A stretch of 64,000 bases of DNA from contig MNCI01013653.1 of NCBI GenBank assembly GCA_015680685.1, positions 153,353-217,352 of the forward strand, read 5' to 3'. The position numbers and the translations under genes were made by a program. Source of the DNA: Gnetum montanum. Lineage: Eukaryota; Streptophyta; Gnetopsida; Gnetales; Gnetaceae. The notes under the pieces were generated by a model. The model worked only from the letters and a program-made list of their open reading frames with translations. It had not been told where the DNA came from and did not search any database. Positions 45,461 to 59,269 of this stretch are shown here, in pieces. Each line of letters begins with the position of its first letter. The first letter of the stretch is position 1.

Positions 45461-47786
45461 AGCCTGAAAGAGAAATGAAATTTTTTTTTGGCTTCAATGT
45501 GTATATACTTCTTTGTCAAAGGGTATTTCTCATTGAATTAAAGAACTGATGGATCTTGTGGTATGCACATATGTGGCTTATGATCCACACTTATTAGAGA
45601 AATGAATGAATTCATCTATAATTGTCCACATTTGTATGAAACCATGGACTATAATTACTATAGTAGTTGTGCTAATATCTTTAATTATTTTTTACTAACC
45701 ATTTGGACAGGAGCATTGACCATTAAAAATTTTTATAAACATGAAATAAAATTAAAGCTTTATTATGTTTGAAGATATATAGGATCTATTAGATATATAT
45801 TAGATTTTCATAAAAAAATAGTATATATTAGATAGATGTGACATTTTCATGAAAAATAAAGATAGACTCTACAAAATGACCAAACATCAATGAAGACATC
45901 AAAAATAAAGTATAGAAGTTTTTTGCTATGATATTATAATACTATCTCAAATGGGTAGTCACAACACAAGAAAGAAATATATATAACTTATCTTCAAAGG
46001 CTCTTGACTAGCACAACTTATAAATATTCTCTTCTTGATGGAGTTAAATTCATATTCTACTTTCAATTCTAAGATGATGATACCTTAAGTAAAGCTTGTT
46101 AATAGTATTTTGATACTTGATTAGAATAGCAACTAAGAGATAGTGAGCTTTTACATCTAGTTTATTATATATAATATGATGTAAATACAATTATCTCTTG
46201 GCTTTGTGTCAAAATTCTACTTGATTGATTGGTGAATATCCTTAGAATTGTTCTATATGTCCTCCCAAGAGATCTTCCATTTTTGAATTATTAAATGCCT
46301 AAAAAATACCATCATAGTCTCATGCATCATCAAGAACTAATTTTGAGAATTTGTACTACCTTGAGATATATAAGCTATGAGTTTATATAATGAATTGATA
46401 CAAGGCTTTTACTTCTAAAGATAATAAATCACATTCATGTAATAACATTGAGTAAGGTGTCTGCATCTTCAAATTTAATTGATCAAGAAGACATTTTTTT
46501 TTGTACTCTTTCAAAATTTTCTAAAGTTTAGGATTGCGTTAAGGCTTTTAAAAAAACATGTGTATAAAATAATAAGATAGATAATATTTTTCAAAACTAT
46601 AGTATTAAATCCTTACACTTTTTTTTAAAAAGCATATAGAGCCTTGAAACCCCCTACTATTTTTTTTCTTTTCTACACTTCCCCCACATGTAATTGTTTA
46701 TGTAAATGAAACCTAAATATTTAAAAGGATATACTATTTGCATATTGGTATCTTCAAAATAGAAGTTATAAAATGTATTTCTTGTACCAAAGATCATTGA
46801 TTTATTTTTATCCATATACTTAAAGATCATATGAGTAATAATAATTTTCTAAAATTTGTAGCATATATTACATACCTTCTATGAAAGTGGAGATCAAGGA
46901 AACTTCTAAAATATATTATTATTGCCATATGAATACATATGTAGTGTTTTAAAAAAAATTGATAGCCGAGATTTACTTTATAGATAATTTACATCCAACT
47001 ATTTTTAAGAAAATGTGTTTGAAAATAATGTAACACAACAAGAGTCTAGGTGGTAGCAAGGGCTTTAGTGATGAATATTTTAGTAGGAGTCTAGGAGAAA
47101 GCAAGGTCTAAAAATAATAAGAGAGATAATGTTTTGGATGAGGATTTTGTGGCAACAAAGGCTTTGGAGGTAGAAAGGGCTTTGGTGATGAAGATTTTAA
47201 CATTGATTTGAGGTAGCTAGAGGTTTGACATAGAGGGTTGTTTTTAATGTAATAAAGAGTTTAGAATTTATTTGAGGCAGCTAGGGGTTTAGTATAGAGG
47301 GTTTGATTTGATTTGATGTAGCAACAGGAAGGGAAATTAGAGATAGATTGAATTGATTGATATTTTATTAGTGAATATTTATTGCTAAAGAGATTGAGTC
47401 ATCTAGCCAAGAATTTAGAAATTTTGTCATGGAATCATCATTGGACATAAAAAAAATATCTAATCACAAGCAGTTTCAAACAAATTCTAGTGGCATAATA
47501 GGAGCATCTGATTAATAAAATGGCATTATTGGATGAAATTAATGAACATAAGAAGAATATTTTTTGAAGGTTATTAATCCTCAAAGATACTAATAAAGGA
47601 AAAAATGAGACTAATGTTACTCTAAAGGATAGTGAATAAATTTTATTGGAATTAGCATAAGTTGAAGCTTAGTGCAAGATGAAAAAAGAGCAAAGGAAAA
47701 ATTTTACAGATTTTATGTATAACAAAGAAAAAGGTTGAAAAAAAGACACCTTAATTAAGAAAGGTGATAAAATTATAGATGATATG
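45461..47786. other. AT-rich DNA, no assignable gene
   Basis: No 3' part of the copia element could be identified. Around 47030-47330 a phrase close to GGTAGCAAGGGCTTTGGTGATGAAGATTTT and another close to TTGAGG(T/C)AGCTAG(A/G)GGTTT recur with variation, so small decayed tandem repeats are present. At 47510-47760 a lysine-rich frame with stops could be a remnant of a transposon gene. Confidence 0.4.
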
Positions 47787-48519
47787 TGATAAGTATCTAT
47801 CAGTCAGCTATGTCAATGCATCCTCACTGATGTAGCCCTGTCAACATATCGTTCGATGCATTGATGCATATGCATCACTGTTGATACACTTGTAACCTAT
47901 ATAAATGTCCATACCATTTACATTTATGACATTTTTGGTCATTTATCTAGTGAATCTCTTGCAATTTTCTTTCATAAAATTTTATTAATTTTCCCTTTGA
48001 GTTTCTTCAGCATGGAATGAATTTTCTGAACAAAATTTTATTTGAGTAGCATTATACTTGGATATAATCCAAACATTAATAAAATTGACATTGATTCCTT
48101 TAATTGTAGAACTTGGATTACCATTTAGTTTATTTTTAAAAATCTATTTTAAATGCATTTTACTTTCACGCACTTAAAAACTTAATATTTTATTTTGTAC
48201 TAGTATGAGTATGACCACATTAAACATGTTATATTAATACTTGGTAACCCCAATAGTGGAGACTTGGTACACCTAGTAGTAGATACTTGGTAACCTAGTA
48301 GTGTTAGTATAAGTTTAGAATAGGTATGAGAAGTGGGAAAAATGTAATACACTTAGGATAAATTATCCTTCTCTTACTTTCATAGTTAGATTAGAAATTA
48401 ATATTTTCATTCCTTCATCTTTTGATATTTTAATAATAAAAATAATAATTAAGCTAACATGTGATAGTTGAAAAGACAATGATGAGTATCTAATACTTAG
48501 TTATCTAGGATACCAATAG

Positions 48520-48554
<35 letters not shown>

Positions 48555-49469
48555 CTTGGGTGAGATGGTTTTAAAGAAGATGATGTTAACTAAGCCTTAC
48601 TACTAAACGAAGAAAAATAGATAAAAATAGAATCATTTATCTATCTTCTATTTCTATACCCATTTCCCAATTTAATTATACCCTCTTGGTGAATTTTTTT
48701 TTTGTCTTTATTTGTTTGAAGTATTTTTAAAACATAAATCTCTCACATAAATAACAACTCAAAAACACCCATTACCAGAACATCACCTTCCTTACCATGA
48801 TCATTAACCTTCTCAATATCAACATAGGCCTCCTCTAGACCTCCCAAGACATCATCATGAAGGCCAATCCAACCCCCATGATGTGTGGTTGCAACATATC
48901 CATCTTCTGGTTGCCTGTGTAACTATAGCATCCTTTGCGGCTTCATCCCTTTCACCAAAAATTTTCATCACCACTTTAACATCAACATCAACTCCATCAA
49001 TAATGACATAGATGGTTGGATTTAGATTTCTAGGTGGATTGCTAGATCTCGAATGAGGCACCCTTAGATGTTGGTCATTGCTACATCTAGCTACTATCGG
49101 CACCATCCAAATGCCAGTCTAGGCCAATGACCTTGACAACTAGCTCTGGTATCACTACTTCGTCACTACTAGAGGTGGTGATTTTGTGGTGGAAGGGTTG
49201 ATTTCCATTTTTGGAGCATACCTAAGAGCTATGCCTTTCAATTTTTTATTAGTTTCTGGTATCTCACATGATAATGTGCAAAATATATTTTTCCATTTTT
49301 CCATTTCGTGAAGGGTGTTGACAAAATTCATCCCTCCTCTTACCTAGCATTGTGATAGATCAGTTGGACTCTTGCCCAATTAATATCTAGGTCCATGAAA
49401 TTTGACTAGATCACACCTACATAACTATGATTCATATGGTTGGATATGGAGAACACTTGCCACTCATCA
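47787..49469 (+). repeat. E5 5' LTR, with an internal insertion
   Basis: Starts near TGATAAGTATC (47787) and ends CACTCATCA (49469). It shows the family blocks GAGTATGACCAC, CTTGGTAACC, AGAAGTGGGA and, at the end, TTCATATGGTTGG. Between about 48515 and 49385 sequence is present that does not align with other LTRs of the family: an AT microsatellite (48524-48552) and about 0.8 kb of unassigned DNA. The first base is inferred. Confidence 0.65.
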
Positions 49470-49689
49470 TTGACACCATTACTAGGAATCACTTGTTGGT
49501 TATTGTGCACTAAATGTTCTTAATAATTACATCATTCAAAACTCATTGTAGGAACCAAAAAGATCACCATTAGAAAAATAATAATATTTTATTCAAGGCA
49601 CACTACAAGAATAAACTAAAAGATGTCTTCTTATCATAGAGCTCATTCCCCGCTTGCTAATGATTCTACAATGTAATATGACAAAACCT

Positions 49690-51560
49690 AGAAAAACTTA
49701 AATAAAATACCCTAACAACTAAGGTTTTCTACATCCATACAAATCCATATTATCTACACTTCACTTTCATCCTCCATTAGGATATGCAACTATAATGGAA
49801 ATACTTGGAGGAAAACATTATGTTACAACCTAGTTAAGCCATTCTATTAGTGTTCATGGAAACATTAATTAAGATGGGACTTGAAGAAATTTCTCTATAA
49901 TACCAAGTGAAAGACCACCTCTCTAGAGATTATCAACCTATAGAGATCCAACATCAAAAGGATAAACTCATGAAAGCTTGTCATGAGGCCTTCAAGAATA
50001 AAAAAGTTTTTAATCACACTAACATTACAATTTGAAAAGGAGAATATTGAATATCCTTCAAGGTGATCTTAACACCAAGGCCATTTTCTTTTCAGTGAAA
50101 CTAACATGACTCACCAATAGTTACATTTAACCTTAGCAAAAAATCAAGATAAAGGAAGACCTAGACTAACAACTAGAGGGACCTCAAGGCCAAGATGTCC
50201 TAGTCACCAAGTAAGATAATAGCCAAGGAACTAGAGAAGGAGAATCAGCTGGCATAACTCTCCTAGCTCTCTATCTTTACAATATTATTTATCATTTATC
50301 TTTGATGAGAAAGAACATGACTGAGATCAAAGAGGGACTGATTAGAGGTAATGTGAAGATGATAGATGAACCCATCATAGAGATGGAAGAAGGAAATATA
50401 GATAGGGACAAGAAGGTAAGGGACATCAATAAAGAAGGTATAGTAGGCCACATCATAGAAGACATGGCCATGATAGGAGCCATAATAAACAAGATGACTA
50501 TTTTGAACCATTTCCTACTACAAGGAGCATGATCAACATCTATGAGATAGTTCACATCCATAGTAGGCATCAAAGGAACAGCCAGATCAATCTTCTTAAT
50601 AAGAATAATATTCCTAAATTTAAGGATGGTTTCAATGCTAATTTACAACATTATGTGGAAGTATTTAATGATGCCTATGCATTGAAAAATATTGAAAATG
50701 ATTAACAAAAGATCAAGTTATTTCCCAGGATACTCATGAAAGAATCTAAAAGTTGGTACCAATCCTTGAAACTAGAATCTATTCATAGATGGAATATGAT
50801 GATAGAGTTGTTCAATGAAAAGTATTAAACATATTTCAATGTATTCAATTTAAATAAGTATATTCACAATTGGAAATGAGGTAATCATGAATCTCTTATT
50901 ACAACCTTAGATAGGTACTATTTTTTACTACATTAGTGTAGGCCATGGTTTCTCTTAGAGGGATTAGCTTTTCCATATCATAGATGGAATTAGAAATAAA
51001 ACTAGAGAGACTATTGTAGACTATTCCTAAGGGAAATTATCATAAATGAGAATGCATCAGATCTAAAGGCGCATTGACTAGGTAGCAAAGGAGGAAAAGG
51101 AGTTAAACAAAAGAGAAAGCATAAAGGAAGACAACAAATATCCCTCCATCCTAACAAAAAGGAGACTCATCTCTATGATCTATAGGAGGAAGAACCATTA
51201 GAAGATGTTTTATAAAGAAAGATCTTACTGATCCAAAAATATTTCATTCAGATCTTAACCAAGGAAGATAACATGTATGACTCTCTAAATGAGAAGTTCC
51301 AAATAACATTTACAATCATGGACGAGAAAAGAGAATAGGAATGCAAAAACAAGGATAAGAGAAGGAAGAAGAACATAGTAAAGAACTATCATCATTAAAA
51401 AGGTAAGGTTATGGTAGTAATAGAAGTTGAAAAGTTGGATACAAATGATGTAGGATATGACATTTACAAATATGATCATTTGAAGGGATGTTGCTTCATT
51501 CTATCATACATACAAGAATTTGGGGTCTATGCTTTAAATCCATAGTTTAGTAGAATACAA
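49690..51560 (+). pseudogene. E5 gag
   Basis: The opening LHFHPPLGYATIMEIL and the core IPKFKDGFNANLQHYVEVFNDAYAL, KLFPRILMKESKSWYQSL, ELFNEKY match the E2 Gag core position by position. The RNA-packaging C-terminal part and HLKGCCFILSY (HPKGCC equivalent) follow near 51478-51510. Several stops and frame changes are present. A proline-rich linker lies at about 51600-51990. Confidence 0.75.
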
Positions 51561-52261
51561 TAGCCCAAGAGGTTTCCTTATCCTCAAAGAAACTACTAGC
51601 AATATTTCCATCAATAGTAGTACCATCCAAGTGGATTTACATATTAATCTTATGATTACTATCATTAGTGGCAAAAACCATAGTCACAGGAGATGTCACC
51701 TTTGTAATAGGAGTACCCTTATCATCAACAAGACCCATATGACTATTATCTTTAACAACCTATGTCATCACATGACTCCAAGATCCATACTTCTTCCCAT
51801 CATTACTATCCTCCTAAATATGATAAACTCACTACTCCACATGCTAAATCTCCTTCCACGTACACTTCTCATCATCCTCAATAGCATGCACATAGTAACT
51901 CCACTCCCTTGCCACTTCCACCACCTATGCAAGGTGAAATACACTTGAAACCCTAATAATGGAATGTCATATGAGATATAAACTTGCAAGTGGATGATGA
52001 TTCAAGTGGTTTTGAGCATAATTCTTGAAAAAGAACATTTTAGACCTAATAGTCCCTATAAAGCATCATAGATATCCATAGGTGTGAAATGCACTCAAAT
52101 TGTGCAAGCAACATCTACTAAGCCAACTATAAACCAAAAAACTTAAAATGTTCAAACTATGATGTTGATCCATGTTGTAACAAACTAGATAAATATAGGA
52201 TACCTTCCAAGGAAGAGAATTGATCCTGGAAGATCCTTGATTTATTTATAGATTGGTGCAA

Positions 52262-53318
52262 GGGTTACATCTCAATAGATCCTAATAGGATCCAATACAC
52301 AACTTCCAAGTTGATCTAGCTTAGAAAATAAGAAGAACAAGATAAAATAGAAAAAATTCTTATTATATTAAGAAAATTATCAAAATACATCGAAAATACA
52401 CCAAATATTAGGAGCCAACCTCAACTTACAACTCTCACAGGGATATTAGTGGCCACACTTGTTTGGTATTAATCATCAATAGCTCATCATGGAGTCCAAG
52501 CTAAAGAAAAGATACTTATAAGAGATTCTCCTAAACTCTTTCAAGTGCTCTCCCTTGCATCTTACTCAACTTCCTTGCACAAGCTCTCTTCTTGCATAAG
52601 CTCTCCTCCTTCAAGAGCTCTCTATCTTTCTCTTTCTCTAGGCTTAGCCTTTAGCACTAACCATGGTGAATTACATCAATATTTATACAAAATTAGAACA
52701 TAAGAAACCTAAAAACATTTTCTCAACTTAACTTGAGGTTCTTCTAATGTTTTTCAAGTCTTATCACCTTATCCCTAGATATTTCCATCTTTCTTTAACT
52801 ATTTTTTGAATTGGAATGGGTGTTTTTGGAAGTTTCCACATTTGTATGAGTTGTCTTTAACCTTGGTAGGATTTCTTCTATGAAAATCCAACTCTCAGTT
52901 GGGACATTTGCTATTTTTTTTAGGATTTTTCATATAGGCCCAAGATGTCTCATATTTTGATGGGATGTCTCACTTGATATGTCACATGCACAGTTGGGAC
53001 ATATCAACTGAGATGTCCCAATTTTTGGTGGGACATCTCACTTGCCATGGCCAAACACAAAAATTATTGTTTTGATGTGTGAAATCACTAGATGCCTTCA
53101 AACAAGTTCCCATAGATCATTAAACCCTCTAAAATCATCAAAATGAGTTCAAAACACCCCAAAACATGTCAAAACATCTAGGAATAATCTAAAAAAAATC
53201 ACCACAAGAAGACACACATTAATAGGATACACTTGTCTTTATCTTCTTTAAGCCTAAAACCTATAAAACATTAATGTAGGGTAAAACAACGAGATTGGAA
53301 TAGATGTCCATATACCAC
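52262..53318. mobile_element. Unclassified insertion of about 1.06 kb inside E5 protease
   Basis: The protease reading breaks after a YLxIGA stretch (about 52258) and resumes at about 53319 with IIGNDPCKALLNSSSG, equivalent to QIAGNAPHRALLDSGSG in E4. The insert has no coding frame. It contains repeated GGGACAT(C/A)TC-type motifs in both orientations (52940-53040). Ends are approximate and no target-site duplication was resolved. It could be a solo LTR. Confidence 0.5.
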
Positions 53319-53736
53319 ATATCATTGGAAATGACCCATGTAAGGCTTTATTAAACTCAAGTTCTGGTGTGAATTTGATTTCCCAAGAAATGTACAAGAA
53401 ATAGAACCTACCTTCATTTAAAAAAAATATAATATGAAGTTAGAAGTTGTAGACCGATCCACTACTACTCCATTAAGATTGGTAGAGGATATGATGACTA
53501 TCATTAATGGGTGATCATATCTAATAGATTTCTCAGTGATTCATGTAGATAATGTTAAGGGAAACTTTCAAATCATTATGGTGAGGGCTTGGCAAAGTAT
53601 CATTGATGTCAAGCTAGATATTAGATACATTTCCTTGGGCATCTCCAAGGAAAATGAATTTGGTAAAATAGATAAGAAGAGATTTTCATGCATTCCATAT
53701 AGTGACATAGGGTGTAATTGCATAGAAAATATATGA
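53319..53736 (+). pseudogene. E5 protease (retropepsin-like)
   Basis: Shows KALLNSSSGVNLISQEMY, then LVEDMMTIINGWSYLIDFSVIHVD and FQIIMVRAWQSIID. The catalytic D-S-G is changed to N-S-S-S-G, so the copy is inactive. In the family this aspartic protease would cut the Gag-Pol polyprotein in particles. Confidence 0.75.
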
Positions 53737-54299
53737 TTCATCAAAATCACAACCATTATAGCATGCTAAAGGTATGTTGAATACACCAATATTCAAAGGT
53801 GCATGTACACCACAACCATAAAATAGGAAGGAACCTAGTAGTTGATTAAAAATAATAGCTCTAACTCTATAATGTACATGGAACCAATAGAGATCCTTAC
53901 AAGTGCGTACATGAACAAGATAGATAAAATGAAGAAAATCATATACCAATTATCAGATGCAGAAAATAGAAAGAAAATGGAACTAGCTTAGGGAGAGTTG
54001 AAAGTTCTAGAAACTTCTCAACTAGAACCCCTAGAACTAAAAGCATTATCCATGTCTCTAGAATACTATTTTTAAATAATGAGAATTTGGTACTCACAAA
54101 TGCACAACTAACCAAAGAAAAAAAAGAGAAGTTGTTGAAAGTGATCAACAAATAATCCGTGATATTTTCCTAGTCTTATGATGAGATAACAACAATAGCT
54201 CCATTTATATGCCACCATAGAATCTACATTGATGTTTCCCTCAAGCCTAATTGATAGCCACAAAGAATGTTGAATCCAAACTTGAAAAAGAAGGTTGAA

Positions 54300-54468
54300 T
54301 CCAAACTTGAAAAAGAAGGTTGGATAACTTCTTGAAGCTAGATTCATTTATCTAATGGTAGATAGTAAGTGGGTAAGCCCACTTGTTGTTGTACCAAAGA
54401 AAGAAGGGTAATGAAGAGTCTGTATAGATTTTAGGCTATTAAACATGATCACTTTAAAAGATCATTTT
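54300..54468 (+). pseudogene. E5 reverse transcriptase, N-terminal piece
   Basis: LLEARFIYLMVDSKWVSPL, VVVPKKEG, RVCIDFRLLN and ITLKDHF give the classical gypsy reverse transcriptase opening. The frame stops exactly at the insertion beginning at 54469 and resumes at 57773. Confidence 0.85.
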
Positions 54469-57400
54469 TGTAACACCCCTATTAATTATCTAAAAATATC
54501 CCATAAATAATTAATAGAGATGCTAGTAAACTCCAAGGATCTAGATTTAACCTTGATTTTCTAACTCAAAAGGAAATGACAAAATAATAAAATTAGTAAT
54601 GAGGATCATAAATATAGTAAAGCAATATAGTACAAAAAAATTTATAATTCTTATACATATAATTAAATAAAAATTATATAATGAAATAGAGAGATTTGCA
54701 TAGCCATAAAAAGATAAACGTCGAAAAATTTCACTAGGTGCATCATAAAATAGTACATAAAATAATGATCTCAATGAGACTTGTTTCACCTCAATCGGAC
54801 CTCTAGAAGTAAAGATAATCATGTTTGAAGTTTATAAAATTAATTAATTAAAACTAATAATTAAATAAAATATTTAAATATAATAAATAATATTAAATTT
54901 CCTCAACATATAGCACACATCCAAATGAAAAATTTTCCTTATAATCTCACAGTCCTCATGATGCACATGACAAATTCATATCTATCAGATTTCATTATTT
55001 ATTCACAAAAATAAATACATGGCTCAAATATCCAAAAAGTGTACAAGGTTTCTATTTTACCAGAATAAAAAATATTTAGAAATTATTTCTCAAGTTTAGA
55101 AGGTCCATCTTGTACATGATTGATTCACCTTTCATCCTATAAACCTCTTTAGGATTCCATAGCTACTTTGGGATCTCTACATCCAAATGTAGGAGGAGTT
55201 AGAACCCGTTAAATAAGAAAAGTTATTATATTTTTCTTTTCATGTATCATAAAGGTTTTAGGCAAAAATTTATAGGATATGAGCTAGGTAAAGGTTTTCA
55301 ATTAAATATTTAAAAATATTTCAAGGTTCAAAAATACTAGAAATGTTTCAAAAATTTGAAAAAATCCAAAAAATAAAAGGAATGTATATTTTATCTAGGC
55401 ATCACTAAAGGCTAGGTATTGGTTAGCCTCACTACCAAAGGGACTCATTGACAACTCTTGGAATAACCTCACTACTATCATCAAATTATCCTTTTAATTA
55501 TTTAATGTCCAAAGATATCATAAATTGTCTAACAAAAATGCAAAAAATATATATTTTAATTAACATCTCTAAAGGCTAGTTCTCAGTTAACCTTACTACT
55601 AAAGGGATTCGTCAAAAAATCTTAGAATAACCTTATGAATATCATTAAAATATACTTGTGACTCCTAAAAAGTCACTCCTGGTTGGTTCTTAGCAATAGT
55701 CTCACTACTAAAATCCTCAATGACTAAGGAAAATGTATCATTGGAAGGATAAGTATTAACTTTGCCTCATTACATATTAGTAGACTCAACTACTCAATGT
55801 CATGGTCTCAGCTAAATCCATAGCATCATATGAACTTACAAATCAAAATCCAAGGTAGGAAATTCATCCAACCTTTGTTCCTATAAGATGGATCACATTA
55901 AAGAACACTCCATTACTACATGTAGATGAGAGCATCTAAAGGATTTTTAACTCTCATCACCAACAAAGAAAAATCAATCATACAAATATTATTATTTGAT
56001 TCTAAAAATCCAAAAGGTATCTAAAATGATTAAAAATCCATGATAATAAAAATTCTACAAAATTCTTGAAAAATCATGTTTATGTTATGAGGTGAATAAA
56101 AAACCATGTTCATATCAAAAACTTATCCAAAATACTCATAAAATATCCTAGAAGCAAGTTGGACAAAGTTTCCACAATTCTAAAAATTCATTAAAATATA
56201 GAAAAGGGTTTGGACCTAATTAAAATAATAAAAACAAGTCCAAAATGATGAAAATTCAACAAAATATCATCATAATAATCAAAATTGTAAAATAATAGCA
56301 AAATATCAAAAAGTAAAGAAGAGAAATTTTAAATCCACAATAATATAGAATAGCTATATAAAAATAAACATAAAATAATTTTTATTACTTATGTTGGCAA
56401 AGCTTTCAAAGTCTTCTTAGCATCTTCCTTTTCTACCCAACACTTTCAATTTGTTTTACTTTGCTTAACCTATAATACCATACACCCTTCTAGAAACTAC
56501 AATTAGACATATCTAAGGTGAAAACTTATCTATAAGGGAAAGGATAGAAGAAATTAGGTCAAAATTATCTTCAAAATAAAAAGGAAAGAACATAAAATAT
56601 TTTTTTAGGAAAATGTACGGAAATACTATTTTGGAAAATGATGATTATGAAACCAAATAATGGAAAAGAAATGGCAAAAAATAAGTACGAGAGAGGTGGT
56701 GGAAGAAAGTGTGAGTTAGTGATGAAAAGAAATAGTTTTCATAGCATATGTTATATGTTAAGCATATATCATATATGCTTTTCTTTGCATTTTAACATAA
56801 ACATTCTTTTAGACATCATTAAATTTAAAATAAAACTTGATTTTTAATTATTTTTTAAAATCATTTTCATAACTTCATTTTCCTAACTTCTCTCTCCACT
56901 AATCCCTTCAAACTCAAACACTCATAACATGCATAATGAGATTCTAAATCAAATTTCATTTAAACCTATAAAATTCTTATCAAGTTCTTTATCAAATTTT
57001 ATCTTGAAATCTTATCTAGGCTTTACTTATCATAGTTGCCTTGTTCAAGTGATGAAACTTTTATGGAATTTTAGCAAATTAGAAATTGTGATATTTTGAA
57101 AATTATAACTCTGATTTTAGTGAACCAAGGGTCAAAACTAATGTTTTTGAATGTCTTCGACACATTGGTAAGGTTAGATTCTAGATAAAACATCATCCTA
57201 AGGTACTTCCTTAATAAAGCACATTTATGTAATATTTTATTATAATTAAACATGAACTTTGAATCCCCATTTTATGATGAAAGGTAATAAGGGATATGAT
57301 TTGGGTAGGATGAGGGTTCAAAATTTCTCCATGGCCGAAGTATTATATAATCACATATGCATAATAAAAAAGGTGCATAATTAATTGTGCATAATAAAGA

Positions 57401-57767
57401 TTGAATGCACATAACTAAATGTGCATAAAGAGTAAAATATGCATATTCAAATAATTGTAATAGAATGATAACCAAAAAGAGAAAAAATTTCTAGGATAAT
57501 TGAATTTAAACATTTAATCATAAGATATTTAGAAGATCTATGAAAGGGCTCCAATAGTAATAAAATATAGGATACAAAATATTAACAAAATATCCTAGCA
57601 ATTAGATTGCATTACTTGTGTAGGAAAATAGTGAGAACAACAACAACAACAACAACAACAATAATAACAATAAGCTAATTTATTGAAATGCATGTAAAAA
57701 CATTAAAGAATTAATAATATGGATTTAATTAAATATTTAAATTTATGCAAATTTTTAGGTTATGATA
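54469..57767. mobile_element. Unclassified 3.3-kb AT-rich insertion in E5 reverse transcriptase
   Basis: Begins TGTAACACCCCTATT and ends AGGTTATGATA. ATTTT lies immediately before (54464-54468) and immediately after (57768-57772). Removing the insert plus one ATTTT restores the reverse transcriptase frame (DHF then LLSFVNQVLDAIA). TGTAACACCC is a common start of plant LTRs, but the right end is not a matching CA end. No convincing ORF is present; an AAC microsatellite lies at 57636-57660. Confidence 0.65.
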
Positions 57768-57772
57768 ATTTT

Positions 57773-58960
57773 CTCTTATCTTTTGTAAACCAAGTATTAG
57801 ATGCCATTGCAGTGCATAACTACAATAGTTTTCTGGATGAATATAGTGGGTGCAATTAGATCCAAATTACTCTAGAAGAAGAGGTCAAGATAACATTCAC
57901 AAGTTCCTAGGGAACGTTTGCATATAGAAAGATTCCTTTTGATCTCTGTAGCACTCCTACAATCTTCCAATACCTAGTCCTCATTATTTTTCAATAGCAA
58001 ATTGGTAGAGGTATAGAATTTTTTATGGAGGAATGTTTCACCTATGATGCTAATTTTTTACAAACGTTGAAGCATTTAGAGTTGGTACTAAAATGATTTA
58101 TGGAGATTTAAATATAACTTAACTAGAAAACGAGCCATTTGATGATATAAGAGGGTATTGTATTGGGGAATCAAATCTCCAAAAAATATATTAAGGTGGA
58201 TCTTGAGAAGATAAGGGTCATCTAAGAAATCACTAGGTAACCACAAATTTTCAAAGATAGGAGGCTATTCCTTGGGCATATTAGTTACTATAAGAACTTT
58301 ATTGAAAACTTTTCAAAGATTGTCAAGCCATTGGTGGAGCTTACCAAGAAGGAAGCAACATTTGAATAGATTAAGAGATGTGAGTAGGAATTCCAAATCT
58401 TGAAGCAAAAGATCATAGAAACACTTATTCTATGGATAATTGATTGGTTCAAACCATTTCACATTATGATAGATGCTTCCAATTATGCATTGGTAGTAGT
58501 ACCTACATAAATAGATGGTTAAAAGCATTCATACTACATCCATTGTGCAAGTATAATCATTGTGGATGGAAAACTTAATTACCCAAAAATAGAAAAATAA
58601 TTAGTGATAATGGTGTATGCCCTTGAAAAATTTAGGCACTATGTGATTGAATTCTCCATTTTTACGCACATTGATCACAATGTAATTCACTTTCTCATCA
58701 GTAAGCTAAGAGTAAGCCCTTATGTTATATGATGGTTAGTGATCCTACAAGGTTTTGATTTAACAATAATAAATAGAAAGGGAAATGAGAATGTAGCTAT
58801 TGATTATTTGTCTTAGTTAGGATGGGATAAGAAGATAGATGAAGAATCTTTATTTGATCAGTTCTGCAATAAGCTTCGTTTTACTAGGGAAACTAAAGTT
58901 TCAATACCAAGGATTACAAATTGATATGATGAATTTCTCTTCTACCTACTCACATAGAAG
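57773..58960 (+). pseudogene. E5 reverse transcriptase palm and RNase H
   Basis: Continues with FVNQVLDAIAVHNYNSFLDEYSG, VKITFTSS, GTFAYRKIPFDLCSTPTIFQ, FFMEECFTYDANF (catalytic YMDD changed to FMEE), GIVLGNQIS, FLGHISYYKNFIENFSKI, then RNase H with FHIMIDASNYAL, LNYPKIEK, VYALEKFRHYV and FTHIDHN. The sequence is closest to Athila/Tat-type polymerases as I know them. Numerous stops are present. Confidence 0.85.
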
Positions 58961-59269
58961 ATCCCTATAAAATAAGACAATAGGAAAAAACAATAGTTCC
59001 TCCACTAGGTCAAATATTACATCAATATAGAGGGAAATCTCTATTAGATTTACATAAATGGCTTGGTACAATGTTGTGTATCCAATGAAGATTACCTACA
59101 AGTCCTCTAGGATGCTCACAATACCATTTTGAGATATATTATGTAAGAAAGAGAATAATCATTAAAATATTTAAGACAAGATATTTTTTTCCTATTATTT
59201 TCAGTGATGTCCACCATTTTATCCATTTATGCAAGTAATGTCTATGAGATGGAGGGATGACAACCAATA

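Noticed and set aside
57636-57660. AAC repeat as a coding polyasparagine or polyglutamine tract
   Set aside because: No open frame continues on either side; it is a microsatellite inside the AT-rich insertion.
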